Shown here piece by piece: positions 34,140 through 46,300 of a DNA stretch of 64,000 bases. The translations under genes and the position numbers were made by a program. Positions within the stretch are counted from its first letter, which is position 1; the number at the start of each line of letters is the position of its first letter. The notes under the pieces are model-generated. The model was not told where the DNA came from, searched no databases, and saw only the letters and a program-made list of their open reading frames with translations. Where the stretch lies: assembly GCA_013396635.1 (NCBI GenBank), contig WBMW01003983.1, positions 407,547 to 471,546 of the forward strand. Direction: 5' to 3'. The stretch comes from Penelope pileata (lineage: Eukaryota > Chordata > Aves > Galliformes > Cracidae).

Positions 34140-35389
34140 GGGGACTAATTGCTATGTATCTGTTAACCAGCCCACTAACCTTAACCTTCCTCACTGGAGA
34201 CGCACCCACTGACTTACACTCAGCATGCTTAATAGGATCCCTGGGTTCTTTTCTGCAGAGCAGGTAGAAGAACCAAGAATGAAGTTGAGCCTGGGAAGAA
34301 GAGGTGTGGAAGAAAGTGTTCTTGGTTCTCATTATTTTACAGTTATTAACTGGCAATAAATTAATCTTCATCAAGCCAAGTTTGTTTTGCCTGTGACAGT
34401 CATTGGTGAGCTATCATCTCCCCATTCTTATCTCAATGGTCAAGTTTTTCCACTGTATTTTCTCCCTCTGTCCTGCTGAGGAGAAGGAGTTAGAGTAGCG
34501 CCGGTGACTCACCAGGGTTAACACACCACAAGAAGGTAAACAATATTTGAAAGAAAGCAATGATCTCTGAGAAAGTTTATTTAGTTGAGGCCTATGAACA
34601 TTGAACCTAGATCTTGGTCCAACAGATAAACCTGATTTCATCTTAAATCTCTTTCAAGTACAAAAATAAGAAGTTGCAGTTTCTGGAAAGAAGGCAGAGG
34701 GGAAGAATGGAGAAGATACTTTTGCTTGTGACGTATGTAGAGAAGCTCTCCTGTTTCTTTTTTTGGTAAACTATTTGTAAATATCCTGTATGTTTACCAA
34801 AACGTCAAGAATAACAGGCCTTGTGGCTCAAGTCCCTCATCTGCAGAGATAAAATCTTCAGTTTTAGCCTCAGCTTGAGCTTAAAAGATTTCTCAAGCTG
34901 AATGAATCTTTTAATAGAAGCTATAGAGGCAACAAGCCTCAGCAAAGACTCTGAGAAGCAGAAGGAAACCTGAAGGCAAACTGAGAGTCAACAAGTAATG
35001 TATTCAGCATTTTCATTTGATTTTCTGAAAGGGAATGAGTACAGAACAATTACTTGTTTCAATCTTGTCTAGTAGACCAATTTCATCTAAAATATTTGCT
35101 ATTCTCGCTCTCAGATTAGAAAGCATATCCTCCTTCAGGTTCCCCTGCGACCCCCCTTCTTTTATGCTGTTTCTGCAGACAGGAGGAAGAGAGGCATGAA
35201 GCACCATTATGAATTTGAATTATAATATCAGTGGCAAAAACAACCCAAGCAGAGAAGTTTTACCTTGGGGAGTGCAGAAGAATTTACCTACCATTTGAAA
35301 TGAAGTTGAATGAAGATAAATATTAGCTCAAACTAATTTAGCATATTGAGTAATATCTGACGATCTTTTGTTGATTCAACTGGAAGTTT
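34140..35389. other. Intergenic sequence, no recognised feature
   Basis: About 1.2 kb of sequence with moderate GC. No gene or repeat was recognised. Confidence 0.55.
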
Positions 35390-36306
35390 TCATAGAATCA
35401 TTTGGAAGGGACCTTTAAAGGTCATCTAGTGCAATTGCCCTGCAATGTACAGGGACATCTACAGCTAGACCAGGCTGCTTAGAGTGTGGTCCAGCCTGAC
35501 CCCGAATGTCTTCAAGGATGGGGCATCCACCAGCTCTCTGGGCAACCTGTTCCAGTGCTTCTCCACCTTTACAGTAAAACATTTTTTCCTTATAACCAGT
35601 CTAAATCTCCTCTTTTAGTTTGAAGCCATTTCCCCTTGCCCGATCACAGCAGAACCTGCTAAAGAGTTTGTCCCCTTCTTTCTTATAGCTCCCCTTTAGA
35701 TACTGAAAGGCTGCTATCAGGTCACCTCGGAGCCTTCTCCAGGCTGAACAGCCCCAGCTCTCTCAGCCTGTCCTCATAGGGGAGGTGTTGCATCCGCTGG
35801 ATCATTTTTGTGGCCCTCCTCTGGACACAGGTACACATCTCTCCTGTGCTGAGGACTCCACATCTCGACGCAGAACTCCAGGTGATGTCTCACCAGTGCA
35901 GACTAGAGGGGTAGGACCACCTCCCTCAACCTGCTGGCCACGCTGCTTTTGATGCAGCCCAGGATACGGCTGGCTCATGGGGACACATTGCTGACTCATC
36001 TCCAGCTTGCCATCCACCAGTACCCTCAAGTCCTATTCAGCAAGGCTGTGCTCTATCCTTTCATCCCCCAGCTTATATTGATAGTGGGAGTTGCTGCAAC
36101 TCAGGTGCAAGACCTTGCATTTGGATTTGTTGAACCTTATGAGGTTCTCCTGGGCTCACTGCTTGAGCCTGTCTGGGTCTCTGGATGGTAGCCCATCCCT
36201 CAGTCATGTTGACCATGCCACAGAGCTTGGCATCATCTGCAAACTTGCAGAGGGTGCATTTGATCCCACTGTCAATATCATTGATGAAGATATTGAAGAG
36301 CTTTGA
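35390..36306 (-). repeat. CR1 LINE, long 3' part with reverse-transcriptase remnant
   Basis: Minus-orientation CR1 of about 0.9 kb. It runs from the 3' end (TCATAGAATCATTTGGAAGG at about 35391) through the 3' UTR and ORF2 C-terminus to part of the reverse transcriptase. The RT active-site motif FADD is readable on the minus strand at 36243-36232, followed by AKLCG. Frame breaks are present, so the copy is dead. It is cut off abruptly at about 36306, where a second CR1 begins. Confidence 0.92.
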
Positions 36307-36735
36307 TAAATAGTAACAACTCTTCAGACCCCTCACCAGTTTTGTTGCCCTTCGCTGGACATGTTCCAGGGCCTCGATGTCTTTCTTGTAGTGAGAGGCC
36401 CAAAACTGAACACAGTACTTGAGGTGCAGCCTCACCAGAGCTGAGTACAGGGGGATGATCACCTGCCTGCTCCTGCTGGCTACACTATTTCTGATATAGG
36501 CCAGGATGCCACTGGCCCTGGCCACCCGGGCATGCTGCTGGTTCATGTTCAGCCGAGCATCAACCAACATCCCCAAGTCCTTTTCCTCAGCACAGTCTTC
36601 CAGCCACTCTGCCCCAAGCCTGTAGCGTTGCATGGGGTTATTGTGACCAAAGTGCTTCATTTCACGCTGCCCCTCTCTACAGCCCGACACGAGGGCACAG
36701 CGCTGCACCCAGAGCTCCCCTGAGCATGGTCAGGA
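36307..36735 (-). repeat. Second CR1 LINE fragment, tandem to the first
   Basis: Minus-orientation CR1 of ORF2 C-terminal sequence. VQRRATKLV lies at about 36340-36370, with the preceding ORF2 segment extending to about 36700. Segments here are homologous to sequence already present at 35800-36000, so this is a separate copy joined head to tail with the first. Its own 3' UTR is missing. The upstream end lies about 150 bp from the RUNDC3B CpG island. Confidence 0.88.
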
Positions 36736-37115
36736 GCAGTGTTGGTGTGAGGCAGGGACAGGCGCCCGTGCTTTGGCTGCAGAGTGCATTGCAATTGCGT
36801 TCATGTTACCACAAGTGTGGCCTGTGGAGGTTACATATGCCATAAAGCAGTGCCTGACAGCTCAGAGCAGCTCCGACCCAAAGCCCGACAGCACCTCAGC
36901 TGCAACGGGAGAAGCTCTCGCACCTCAGGCAGCGCCGGCGACAGGCAACGCGCAGACCCTGCGGGGTTCACCTGAGGACCCCGAGCGTCACAGACACGTG
37001 CCGCGCGAGAGGGCACAAAGGGGGAAGGAGACAAAAGGAGCGCGCAGAGCGCTGCGCGCGGCGTTTCCCCCGCCCCAGGTGCCGGCGCCTCCCGCGCCGC
37101 GCCCGGCTCCAGCCG

Positions 37116-37215
37116 NNNNNNNNNNNNNNNNNNNNNNNNNNNNNNNNNNNNNNNNNNNNNNNNNNNNNNNNNNNNNNNNNNNNNNNNNNNNNNNNNNNNN
37201 NNNNNNNNNNNNNNN
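37116..37215. other. Assembly gap (100 N)
   Basis: Exactly 100 N within the CpG island, ending 33 nt before the RUNDC3B start codon. A length of 100 is a common placeholder for unknown size. The flanks are extremely GC-rich, which explains poor sequencing. Confidence 0.99.
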
Positions 37216-37248
37216 GGGAACAAAGGCTCCGCGCCGGCCCCGCTCGAG

Positions 37249-37352
37249 ATGGCGTCCCTCGGCCTGGGGGGGCTCGGCGCCTCCGCTCGCAGGAAGAGCG
37301 TCCCGTCCCGCAACGCTGCGGTGGAGAGGCGGAACCTGATCACTGTCTGCAG
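37249..37352 (+). CDS. RUNDC3B: RUNDC3B coding exon 1
   Basis: The start codon at 37249 has G at -3 and G at +4. The exon encodes MASLGLGGLGASARRKS then the conserved NAAVERRNLITVC. Human RUNDC3B has a longer glycine run here; this copy has a short Gly/Ala segment. The donor is CAG/GTGAAC, phase 2. Very high GC fits its position in the CpG island. Confidence 0.94.
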
Positions 37353-40300
37353 GTGAACCGCGGGCCCTGCCCTCCGGCCGTGCCCCTGCTGCCCCCTCCT
37401 CCTCCTCCTCCTCCTCGCGCGGTGCCTCGGGGCCGCCCTCCGAGGGCCGCCCGCAGCCCCCGCCCTGACTCAGCGCCGCGGCCCGGGGGGGCGGTGACAG
37501 GGCCGGGGCAGCTCCGGGCCTCACTGCTGCGTCCCCGCGCCCGGGGCGGGGTGGGGGGGGCGGGCCCTGAGCTGGGAGATCGCAGCGGAGATCTCCGCCT
37601 TTGAGCGAGCGGCCGTCAGCGGAGCAGTGATTGCCCTGGGACCGTGCGGCAGCGCTGTGCCCTGTGGTGTTCCCATCCCCGGGTCGCGCTCAGCAGCTCC
37701 GCAGCACCGGTAGTGCTGAGCCGCGTCCCCTTCGTGCTGCGCTCACACCGCGTAGCGGTGCGGCCCCTGGTTTTCCCTGCGAGCGTTCCTGCCGCGGTCG
37801 GTGAATTTCCTGCGGCATTTCCGAGCGTGCGGCGCCGGCCCGTTGCATCGCAGCAAACTTTTAAACGCACGAACACAGTGATAGCAGAGATTCCCTTCGT
37901 GCGTTCGTCTCAGTGGCTGAATTTGAAGGTGCCAAACAAATTTGAGTGTCTTCTGGAGAGGATCCTCCATAATCTTATACAAGCTGTGGTGTAACTTTAA
38001 TTCTTACAATTTGTAAGTGTGCCAGGGGGACTGACTTCTTACATGGGCATATAGCGATAGGACGAGGGATGATGGCTTTAAGCTAAAAGAGGGGGGTTTA
38101 GGTCAGATGTTAGCGGGAAATTCTTTACTCAGAGGATGGTGAGGCACTGGCACAGCTGCCCAGAGAGCTGAGGGTGCCCCATCCCTGGAGGTGCTCAAGG
38201 CTGGTTTGGGTGGGCCCTGAGCAGCCTGAGCTGGGGGGTGGTGGCCCTGCCCATGGCAGGGGGTTGCGGCCCCTTCCAACCCAAACCATTCTGTGATTCT
38301 GTGAACTAGTAAATCATGCTGTGTCCTCACCACCGAATGCTGCTGTGGTATTTTTTAAAATGGGACATCTCCTCTGCTTCTTTTTTCCCCCCTTGCTTTT
38401 GTTATATACCATTTGAAGGATTTCACGCAGTGTAACTGTCGTCCAGCTACTGACGGGAATCTGCTCCAGTACTTGTCCAAGTCCCAGTATCTGGCTTTCA
38501 GAGCAGCACCTGCACTGTTCTCTCTTTCCCTAGGCTTTTATCCTCACCTTTGCTGCTACTTGGGAAAAAGATGCACCTAAAACATAGAAGAAGAATATAT
38601 ATATATATGTATACATTTCAAACTTGTCAAAGCTGTTTAAATAACAGAAATAAAAGTTTTCAGTTTTGTCAGCAACTTTTGCTATTGCTACAGAGATAGT
38701 GATGGTGCCAATCCACAGGCTTGGGGAAAACGCAGGTTTACCAGGCTGCAGCACAACTGCGCAGGATGCCCTCAGTCCTTCTTAAAGGAGTATCTTGTAT
38801 CCTGCAGAGCTTGCTGGTTTATTCTGCCTCTTTGTTTGAGAGAAACTCTGTCAGGCCGTGCTGTTACATTTTATTTTTCAGTTTGTTTCTTCCACGTACT
38901 TGTTATGGTGTTGTAACTTAGTTAAAGGAGCTTAGGAAACTGTGGGAGTTGAAATAATGAATCACCGCAGAAAGCACTACAAATCGGGATACTTAATTAT
39001 TTTCTGTACAACAGTGTAATTTTGCTGTATCTTCACAAATCTTAAAGTTGCTTCCTTGTCAATGCACCTTAAATTGTGGATTGGGCGATGGGGGAAAAAA
39101 GAAGCATTTTTTGTTGCAGAATGCATACATTTGTTTCCACTTTTATTCTTCTGCCAGTTTGAGTGAAAATGTTTCAAGTATTTGTCTTACTGTAGTTATC
39201 ACACGTTTGCTGTTACCGAAACGTGTTAGGAATGTCCAAATTAATAACAAAAGTGGTAATAGTCCTTTCCTATCAAAAACCTGTGACAGTGAGAGATGTT
39301 CCTGGTAAGAATTGCTCCAGTGAATTGATTCAATTATACATGGATGGTATTGCTTGCTGCCCAGTGGAAGTGGGAGATCACAAGGAAGACATTATTTTGA
39401 ATTACCATCTGGCAGCAGTCTCTAACAGCTTAATGAACTGTTTTGTCAAAGCCTCAATTTAGCAGATTTTCATTTATTAGTTAAAGCAGGCTTTAAGGCT
39501 TTTGGTCTTTTCTTACAGTGATGGTATCTGACTCCTCATGCAGATGTGGGTAGTTTCTTAGATTTACAGTTTTAGAAGGCACAGATTCTAGTGAAATGCT
39601 GGGTGGCAATGCAGCCACAGGAAGTAAGGATAGCTTCCCTAAGCTAATTGCATGAGAAGATAGGTGGTTGTGTTTGTGTAACTGCGCAGCGGTGATCTCA
39701 ATTGTAATAATTTTTAGCATTTTTTTGTTTGAATAAGCAATACATGTCCTCAACTCTGTCCCGCTCCCTACCTTTTGTCTCTGAACTTTGATGCCTTATG
39801 TTTTCCATGAAGTAGTGAGGGGGTTTTGAGGTTGTTCTTTGTTCTGGTTTAGTCTGTTCCTCCAGAAGATTCATAGATCAAAGATTCATATGAAAACAGA
39901 ACCACTAAAAAAGCAGAGAGAGGCCTTGGAAGTGAGGGTCTTAGCATAAATACTGAATGCTAATGCAGAATTGAATAACTGGCAGGAAAAAGGTTTTCAA
40001 AACAGTGATTTTGCTGGTATGTGTAAGCGCTGTTGCATCTCAGTGACATTGACCCTTAGCTGAACTGTCTGGTTTCACACACAAGCAGCACTCTACAGGA
40101 TAAGGGATGTTCATTTGTAGTTGTGGGGGCTTTTCTACTTTAATAGCTTGTTCTTTATGATGATGTGTTTTACACTGATTCTGAAATTACAAGCAAAACA
40201 AATTTGAAGAGATCCCTCCATTAGTCTGAAAACTGATAGGATCAGAATCTGACGATGAAAAGCAAGGTTCATGCAGCAGTTGAATTTTCTCCCTACTTCC

Positions 40301-43300
40301 TTTTCTGGTTGGAAGCTTCTTGCTGCTTCATATGTCTTTAAAACTGCTGTGAGATTGGATATATCCAGAAAAGGTTTGGCTTTGAGTTATCCAAGGAATG
40401 TGGGTGCACCTTGAGAAGCGGTGGAGTAACCTACCCCCCAAAATTTCTGTAAATCTTTCAAAATCAAGAATGTTTCTCCCCTTCTTACATAAGAATTCAG
40501 AAGCTCTGCTTGAGGCTGGAGAATGCTACTGTTTCTGCATCTGGTTTTTGGCTCAAGCAGGACTGCTTTTGTGACAGAAGTGGATATATGGGGATCTGAA
40601 AAACATCAGAGGTCAGAGATCATTTAGAAAGACTGGTATTGGAATCTCTCTAATGGCAGTTACTGTTTGGAGGGGAATAAACCAAAACTAAATAAAAACA
40701 AATCAAAAAAGCCGCCTTCTTGCAGGACAGCAATAGGATCTGGGAATAAATTACTTCTCTCCTGTTACAGTGCACCAAAAAGTTCATCCTAGAACACTAA
40801 GTTTGTTTTCAAGCCACTTTAGCTTTTCATGCCCTTCTGGAACAGTTTCTGTTACCCTCTGCAACATGCGTAGCCTGCTGCTCCAGAGTGCAGAATGTGG
40901 AGTTGGGAGCAGCGAAGGGAAGCGAGAAGGCTGCTTACCCTGAACCTCTAACCCTGTAACCACTTGCACCTTGTTTCCTCATCGCTCCTGTGTACTTCAG
41001 ACTTAACCTTTTCTTTCTTTGGCCTTCAGTCCCAGAGTGGCTCTGAGTAACTGAGCAGAAGTGTGGGCTTCTTTCTGGGGGGGCTGTACACAGGAAACAG
41101 ATATGAGGCTTTCATGACTGAGTGAAATTACTTACCCCAGAGCATTGCCAGTCAATCAGGTTTGCCTGTTAGCGCTGTTATCTTCCTGGCCTCTAAATAA
41201 GGTGTCCATCCACACTTGCACTCCCCAGCATCTCTCTCAAAAGCCAATTTTGGCCAAACTTGCTGTAGCTGTAAAGGTTGTTTAAGGTTTTAATGGAAGT
41301 GTAGAACAAAGAGATGGAAATTAATACTTGCAAAGAGAGGTAGTGGCAGTACTAGGAGCACTTAGAAAGATAGCCATTAATGGTGAGGAGCTGCTAGGCT
41401 CTCACTTCTGATCACCCCTAGCTGTGGTACAGCTGTGAGGAGGCAGTCATTACTGATGTGCAAGTAATTGATAGCAGTGGTACTGACTGGGTAGAGATTT
41501 ACTGGTGGGCATATTTGTCTCTCACCTACTTAAAATTGGTTAAAAATGTGGAGGAGTTCAAAACTGAGTCATACATTGGCACTGCAGTAGGATCTTCCTC
41601 CCCCACCCTTTTTGCTCTGAATTCCTGCCCTGCCAAAATCTCTGCAACTGCAGCAGAAGCCTGCAGGAAAGGGCAGGTGGAGAGACTTTATTTACAGGTT
41701 TACTTAGTGTAATGTAATTTCATCAAACTCTTGGAATATATATATGCCAATTTAGTTTGAGCATAATTAGGGATGGTTTCATTTAGTAAATAAGTCTCAG
41801 GAGGCTGTGCTGACTTCACTAGGGATGCAGGGAAGTTACTTTCACGGTAGAAGGCATTTGGAAATAGTACTGCTGGCTGAGACAGCCTCGTTCCTGCCCT
41901 GTGTAGTATGCTGCTTCTGCAGCTGTGCCACAGTCAGTGCTGAGATGCTGTGAACTGTGTCTGTGACGAATGTATCCATATGTTAGAGTTGCTCTGCTGC
42001 TCTCAAGAACTGAAAATCTGAAGCAGCCCAGGGTGGTCCTGCTAACCTGTAGAGCTGGCACAGCTGGGAGCAGCGTGCTCAGGCCCAGGGTGCGGGTTGA
42101 GCAGAGTGAGAACTTCTAGGGCTGGTGCCATCGAAGTTCAGGCGTGATGGAACTATGGCCTCAGGCTCCAGTATGGCTCTGTTAGTGCAAATAAGAGTTG
42201 TTGCAGAAAGGCACAATAAATACCTCAAAAAAGTATTACTCAAAGTTTAGGACAGATGAAACTTGCCTTGAAACTGAAAACTGAAGAACAAGGAGCAGAA
42301 AGTAAAAACTGAGTATGATAGAATGGAGAAGGCAAGAGAAAAATACATTTTTGTCATGTCAGGTTTAAATTCTTCTCTTCTGAATAAGAATTAAGATGTG
42401 TAAGTGCAGATGCAACTGAATACAGCTAACCTTGGCTCACTAGTTACATCTTGTTTTTCTTTTGACAGCGGCTTGATACAGCCTTTCCAGTTTCAAACAT
42501 TACTTCATTGTTAAACCAGAAAAGCTATCAGCTGAAATGATGTAATGTGATGCTGAATAGGGATTACCACCATTCACAAGGAAATCAGCCTGTCCGAGTT
42601 AACGCACAGGGACAGCAGTGCACAAAAATTCATTGTTTTATGATGTGTTTGGATTACTCTTGCTTAGGATAAGGTTTATACTGCTGATTCTTGGGCATGG
42701 CTTTTAGGAATGAAAGGAATATTGAGGGAAATGTCAAGCAACAACCGTGATGTTTAGAATTACAAACAAATTGATGTTGAATGCCCTTGACTGCTGCTTT
42801 TTCTTCAGCTTTATTAAAATATTTTAAAGGAGAAGAAAGCAATTAGAAAATAGTTCACACTTACCTAGAAAGTATGGTGTGTGGTTTTGTTTTTCTGTTT
42901 TGTTTTGTTTTGCTTTTAAGGCTTTATGCTGAAGACAAGTGATGATGATTGTTTTTCCAGGCTATTTCTTGGTGTGATTGTGTGTGTGTTGCTCTGATTG
43001 AACTTGAAATCAAGGTGGTTTTCTGATTCTTTGTTCATTTGTTTTCTACAGACTACTGTCCCAACACAGAGGACCAATAGTTATCTGTATAGTTTGTGAT
43101 TGTCCTTTGCTTTTGCCGTAGGTTTTCAGTCAAGACTTTGATTGACCGTTCCTGCTTTGAGACTATAGATGATTCTTCCCCTGAATTTAATAATTTTGCA
43201 GCCATTCTGGAACAGATTCTAAGCCATCGGCTGAAAGGTACGTTAACAAACAGTTACTGGGGATGTTTTTGCTGTGAGAGTTCGTTTATATGAAATTAGT

Positions 43301-46300
43301 TCATAGAAGCTCCTTGATGCTGAATGAAGGTGTTGGCTTTGTGTGTCTGTCCCTTTGCTGTTGCCTTCCCGATGGTCTATGTTGCTGTGGAAAAGTCGAG
43401 GAAACAGTTTGATCAGGCGTGTTTCTGACGTTCATGTTGGGAGCTTTCTTGGCTGGTAATTAAGCAATTGGATGTTGCCATGGTGCTGAGCTCTGCCTGC
43501 TTTTCTGCTTTATGATAAGGCTGTGTTCTGGGACTGAAAGACAACTGTGGTAGTTTTTGCTTTAACAGAAGATATAGAGGGCCCATCTGTGGTGTTGCTC
43601 CCCTGTTTTTCTCCCTTCCTTTCTTTTGTTGCCTGCTTTTCCATATACTGTGTTTAGGTCATTTCATTTTCCCTTCCCCCTACAGCGAAGCTGTTTTTTT
43701 ACTTTTTGCTACTGGAATGTAAATGTAATGGATCTGGATTAAATTGCTTCTGAGAAAGGTCAGTTGTTGATTCTCCTCTTGTATCAGAGTCAGACGTTCT
43801 AATTCAAGAAAATGTCTGTTTGCATTTTCTGATTGTTCTAGAGGACGCTGCTGTGCTAAGGGACAGAGTGTTCCTTAGCAGTAGCACTCACTAGAAAAGG
43901 ACTTCAGAAGCTTCTCATTTCTCAGTTCTGTGTATGGTTTCTGAAATTATTTGAGGATTATAAAGGACATCATCTAAATATAGATGTGTAATATGACAAT
44001 CCACTCCTTTTCATACTTTTTAATATTCATAAGTAAGTTTTGTGAACAATACTGTGTGTAGGCTGACATTTGAGTAGCACAATTACTACCTGCTGTCATT
44101 CTGTCAGAGGAGGAAAGAAATCACACAGTGGGGTAGGAGCACAGTGTTTGTCACATGGTGATGAAGATTATTGGAGTGATTATGGATATTTAGCAAGTCG
44201 ACGCTTGACTGCCCCCTCCCAACACAGCTTTAGTGGTGTTTGAGCAAAAAATCATTGCGATATTTATTTTTGTTTTTTTTTTCCCCAATATTCATTTGCT
44301 TCCCAGCTTATTGTTCAGGACAGAGAAGCCTTGACAGTTGGCAAATGGGTTACAGGCAAATGGAATTTGCAAATAATTTTTTATTTCAAGTAACAAACAG
44401 AGAAAATCAAAAAGTGAAATCATTGTTTGTGTCCCCTTATAATTGTCAGGGAACTTTACAGAGTTAAATGAAAACAGGGAAAAAGGCAGCAACTTGTGCA
44501 TCGTGTTGCAAACGGAGAATATTTAGGTAATAAGCTAGCTTGCTGCCAGTAATTATTTTACTCTTTAAAAACTTGAAAGGAAAGTTGAGATAATAAATGT
44601 ACCATGACATTTTGAGAGTGCTTAGTATTATACAACACAGGCTTTGAAAGAAATTGCACTTTATTGATGGAAATGACTAATATGTTTTTGAATGCATACT
44701 TTGTGTCAGTGGGAACGCACTAAAAACAGACCAGTGATTGCAATGGGTTGTATAAAATGGTTTAAGGCAGGCAGAACATCCATGATATGTTTGTCTATGG
44801 TAACATAAATGGCTCCATTGTATCAAAGCTGTTAGTGTAATCCCATGGCAATATTGTTAAATAGATGGTCCAGATTTGAGAGTTCATAAACATTAGCTTT
44901 CATAAGGCCATAGGAAATAACAATTCTTAATTGTTAACTTCCATCAGAAGTACTGAGTGAGGAAAGAGGAATTAAAAAATGTATATGAAAAGAAAGTGAT
45001 CTGAGTTGCATTGTCAAGGACTAACTTTACTTTCATTAGAAAGCTTTTGCTAGCAATTGTTTTTTCTGATGTTAAAGACAATGTTTTTAAGGAGCAAAGC
45101 ATAGTCTTGATAGAATGTAGTGATGGTTGCTGCTTACTGGTTTTGTGTTTTGTGCATTAAAAAGAGCATTGCCAGCAGGTCGAGGGAGGTGATCCTCCCC
45201 CTCTACTCTGCCCTGGTCAGGCCTCAGCTGGAGTACTGTATCCAGTTCTGGGCTCCCCTGTATAAAAAAGACAGGGACCTCCTGGAAAGAGTCCAGCGGA
45301 GGGCCACAAAGATGATCAAGGGCCTGGAGCATCTCCCCTATGAGGAGAGGCTCAGTAAGCTGGGTCTGTTCAGCCTGGAGAAAAGAAGGCTGAGAGGGGA
45401 CCTGATCCATGTTTATAAGCATCTTAGTTGCGGGAGGCAAATGGAGGTGGGGAACCTCTTTTCGGTGGTCAGTGGGGACAGGACAAGGGGCAACGGCCTT
45501 AAGCTGGAGCACAAGAAGTTCCGCACCAACATGCGGAAGAACTTCTTCACGGTGCGGGTGACGGAGCACTGGAACAGGCTGCCCAGGGAGGTTGTGGAGT
45601 CTCCTTCCCTGGAGATATTCAAGACCCGCCTGGACGCCCACCTGTGCAACCTGCAGTAGGGAACCTGCTCTGGCAGGGGGGTTGGACTCGATGATCTCTT
45701 GAGGTCCCTTCCAACCCCTGCAATTCTGTGATTCTGTGATTCTGTGATTCTGTGTTGAGAGAGGATTCAGCAATACAAAATTGAGCAAAAAAAGATAGTC
45801 ATTTTAAGGGAAAAAAGATGTTCAGCTACATGGGTTAGAATTTATGCTTTTCCTGAAACCATTGCAATTAAGAATACTGAAATAATAATTCTCTGAGCCT
45901 CGTCCTCCTGGCTCTTCTGCTAAAAATGCCAGCTGTAGCAATATGAGCACCATTTTCAAACAGACAGAAAACTAATGACTTTGCCCATGAACACATTTTT
46001 TAACCTAAGTGTTCTTTTTCCTACGAGTGACTTAGATGTGAGTGTTCATTTAGTAATAAAGTGAGGTTGGCATAGCCATAACAGCTCACCCACCAGATGT
46101 GCGAATGCTGCTTGGATGCAGCTATCTGTTCATGTGGCACAGAGGACAGTGCATATAACACCGAAATAGTTTCATAAAAGGTAACATAGTGTGCAATGCT
46201 CAAAAAGTTGGCCACCTCTGTACTACCTCGTGGTTATGTGCACACCAGTGATGGAAGCAGCAGTCAGGAATAGGCTGCTGTTGATAGAAAAAGCAGTCTG

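Larger units (their letters stand above)
36880..37850 (+). promoter_or_regulatory. CpG island and probable RUNDC3B promoter
   Basis: The stretch is sharply GC- and CpG-rich against an AT-rich background. It contains repeated GCGCG and CCGCC runs at 37005-37115 and GGGGCGGGG-type Sp1-like sites around 37490-37570. It encloses the first coding exon of RUNDC3B. The transcription start cannot be placed because an N run covers 37116-37215, just ahead of the start codon. No TATA box is seen, as is usual for such promoters. Possible transcription towards ABCB1 from this island is speculation. Confidence 0.85.

Noticed and set aside
36073..36708. 211-codon minus-strand frame as a possible gene
   Set aside because: It is a chance fusion of two CR1 ORF2 pieces across the junction at about 36306.
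36988..37524. Long minus-strand and plus-strand frames in the CpG island
   Set aside because: They are open because GC-rich sequence has few stop codons; they cross the N gap and have low-complexity Pro/Ala/Arg composition.
45087..45788. 233-codon minus-strand frame
   Set aside because: It is the antisense shadow of the CR1 ORF2 segment at 45162-45754.
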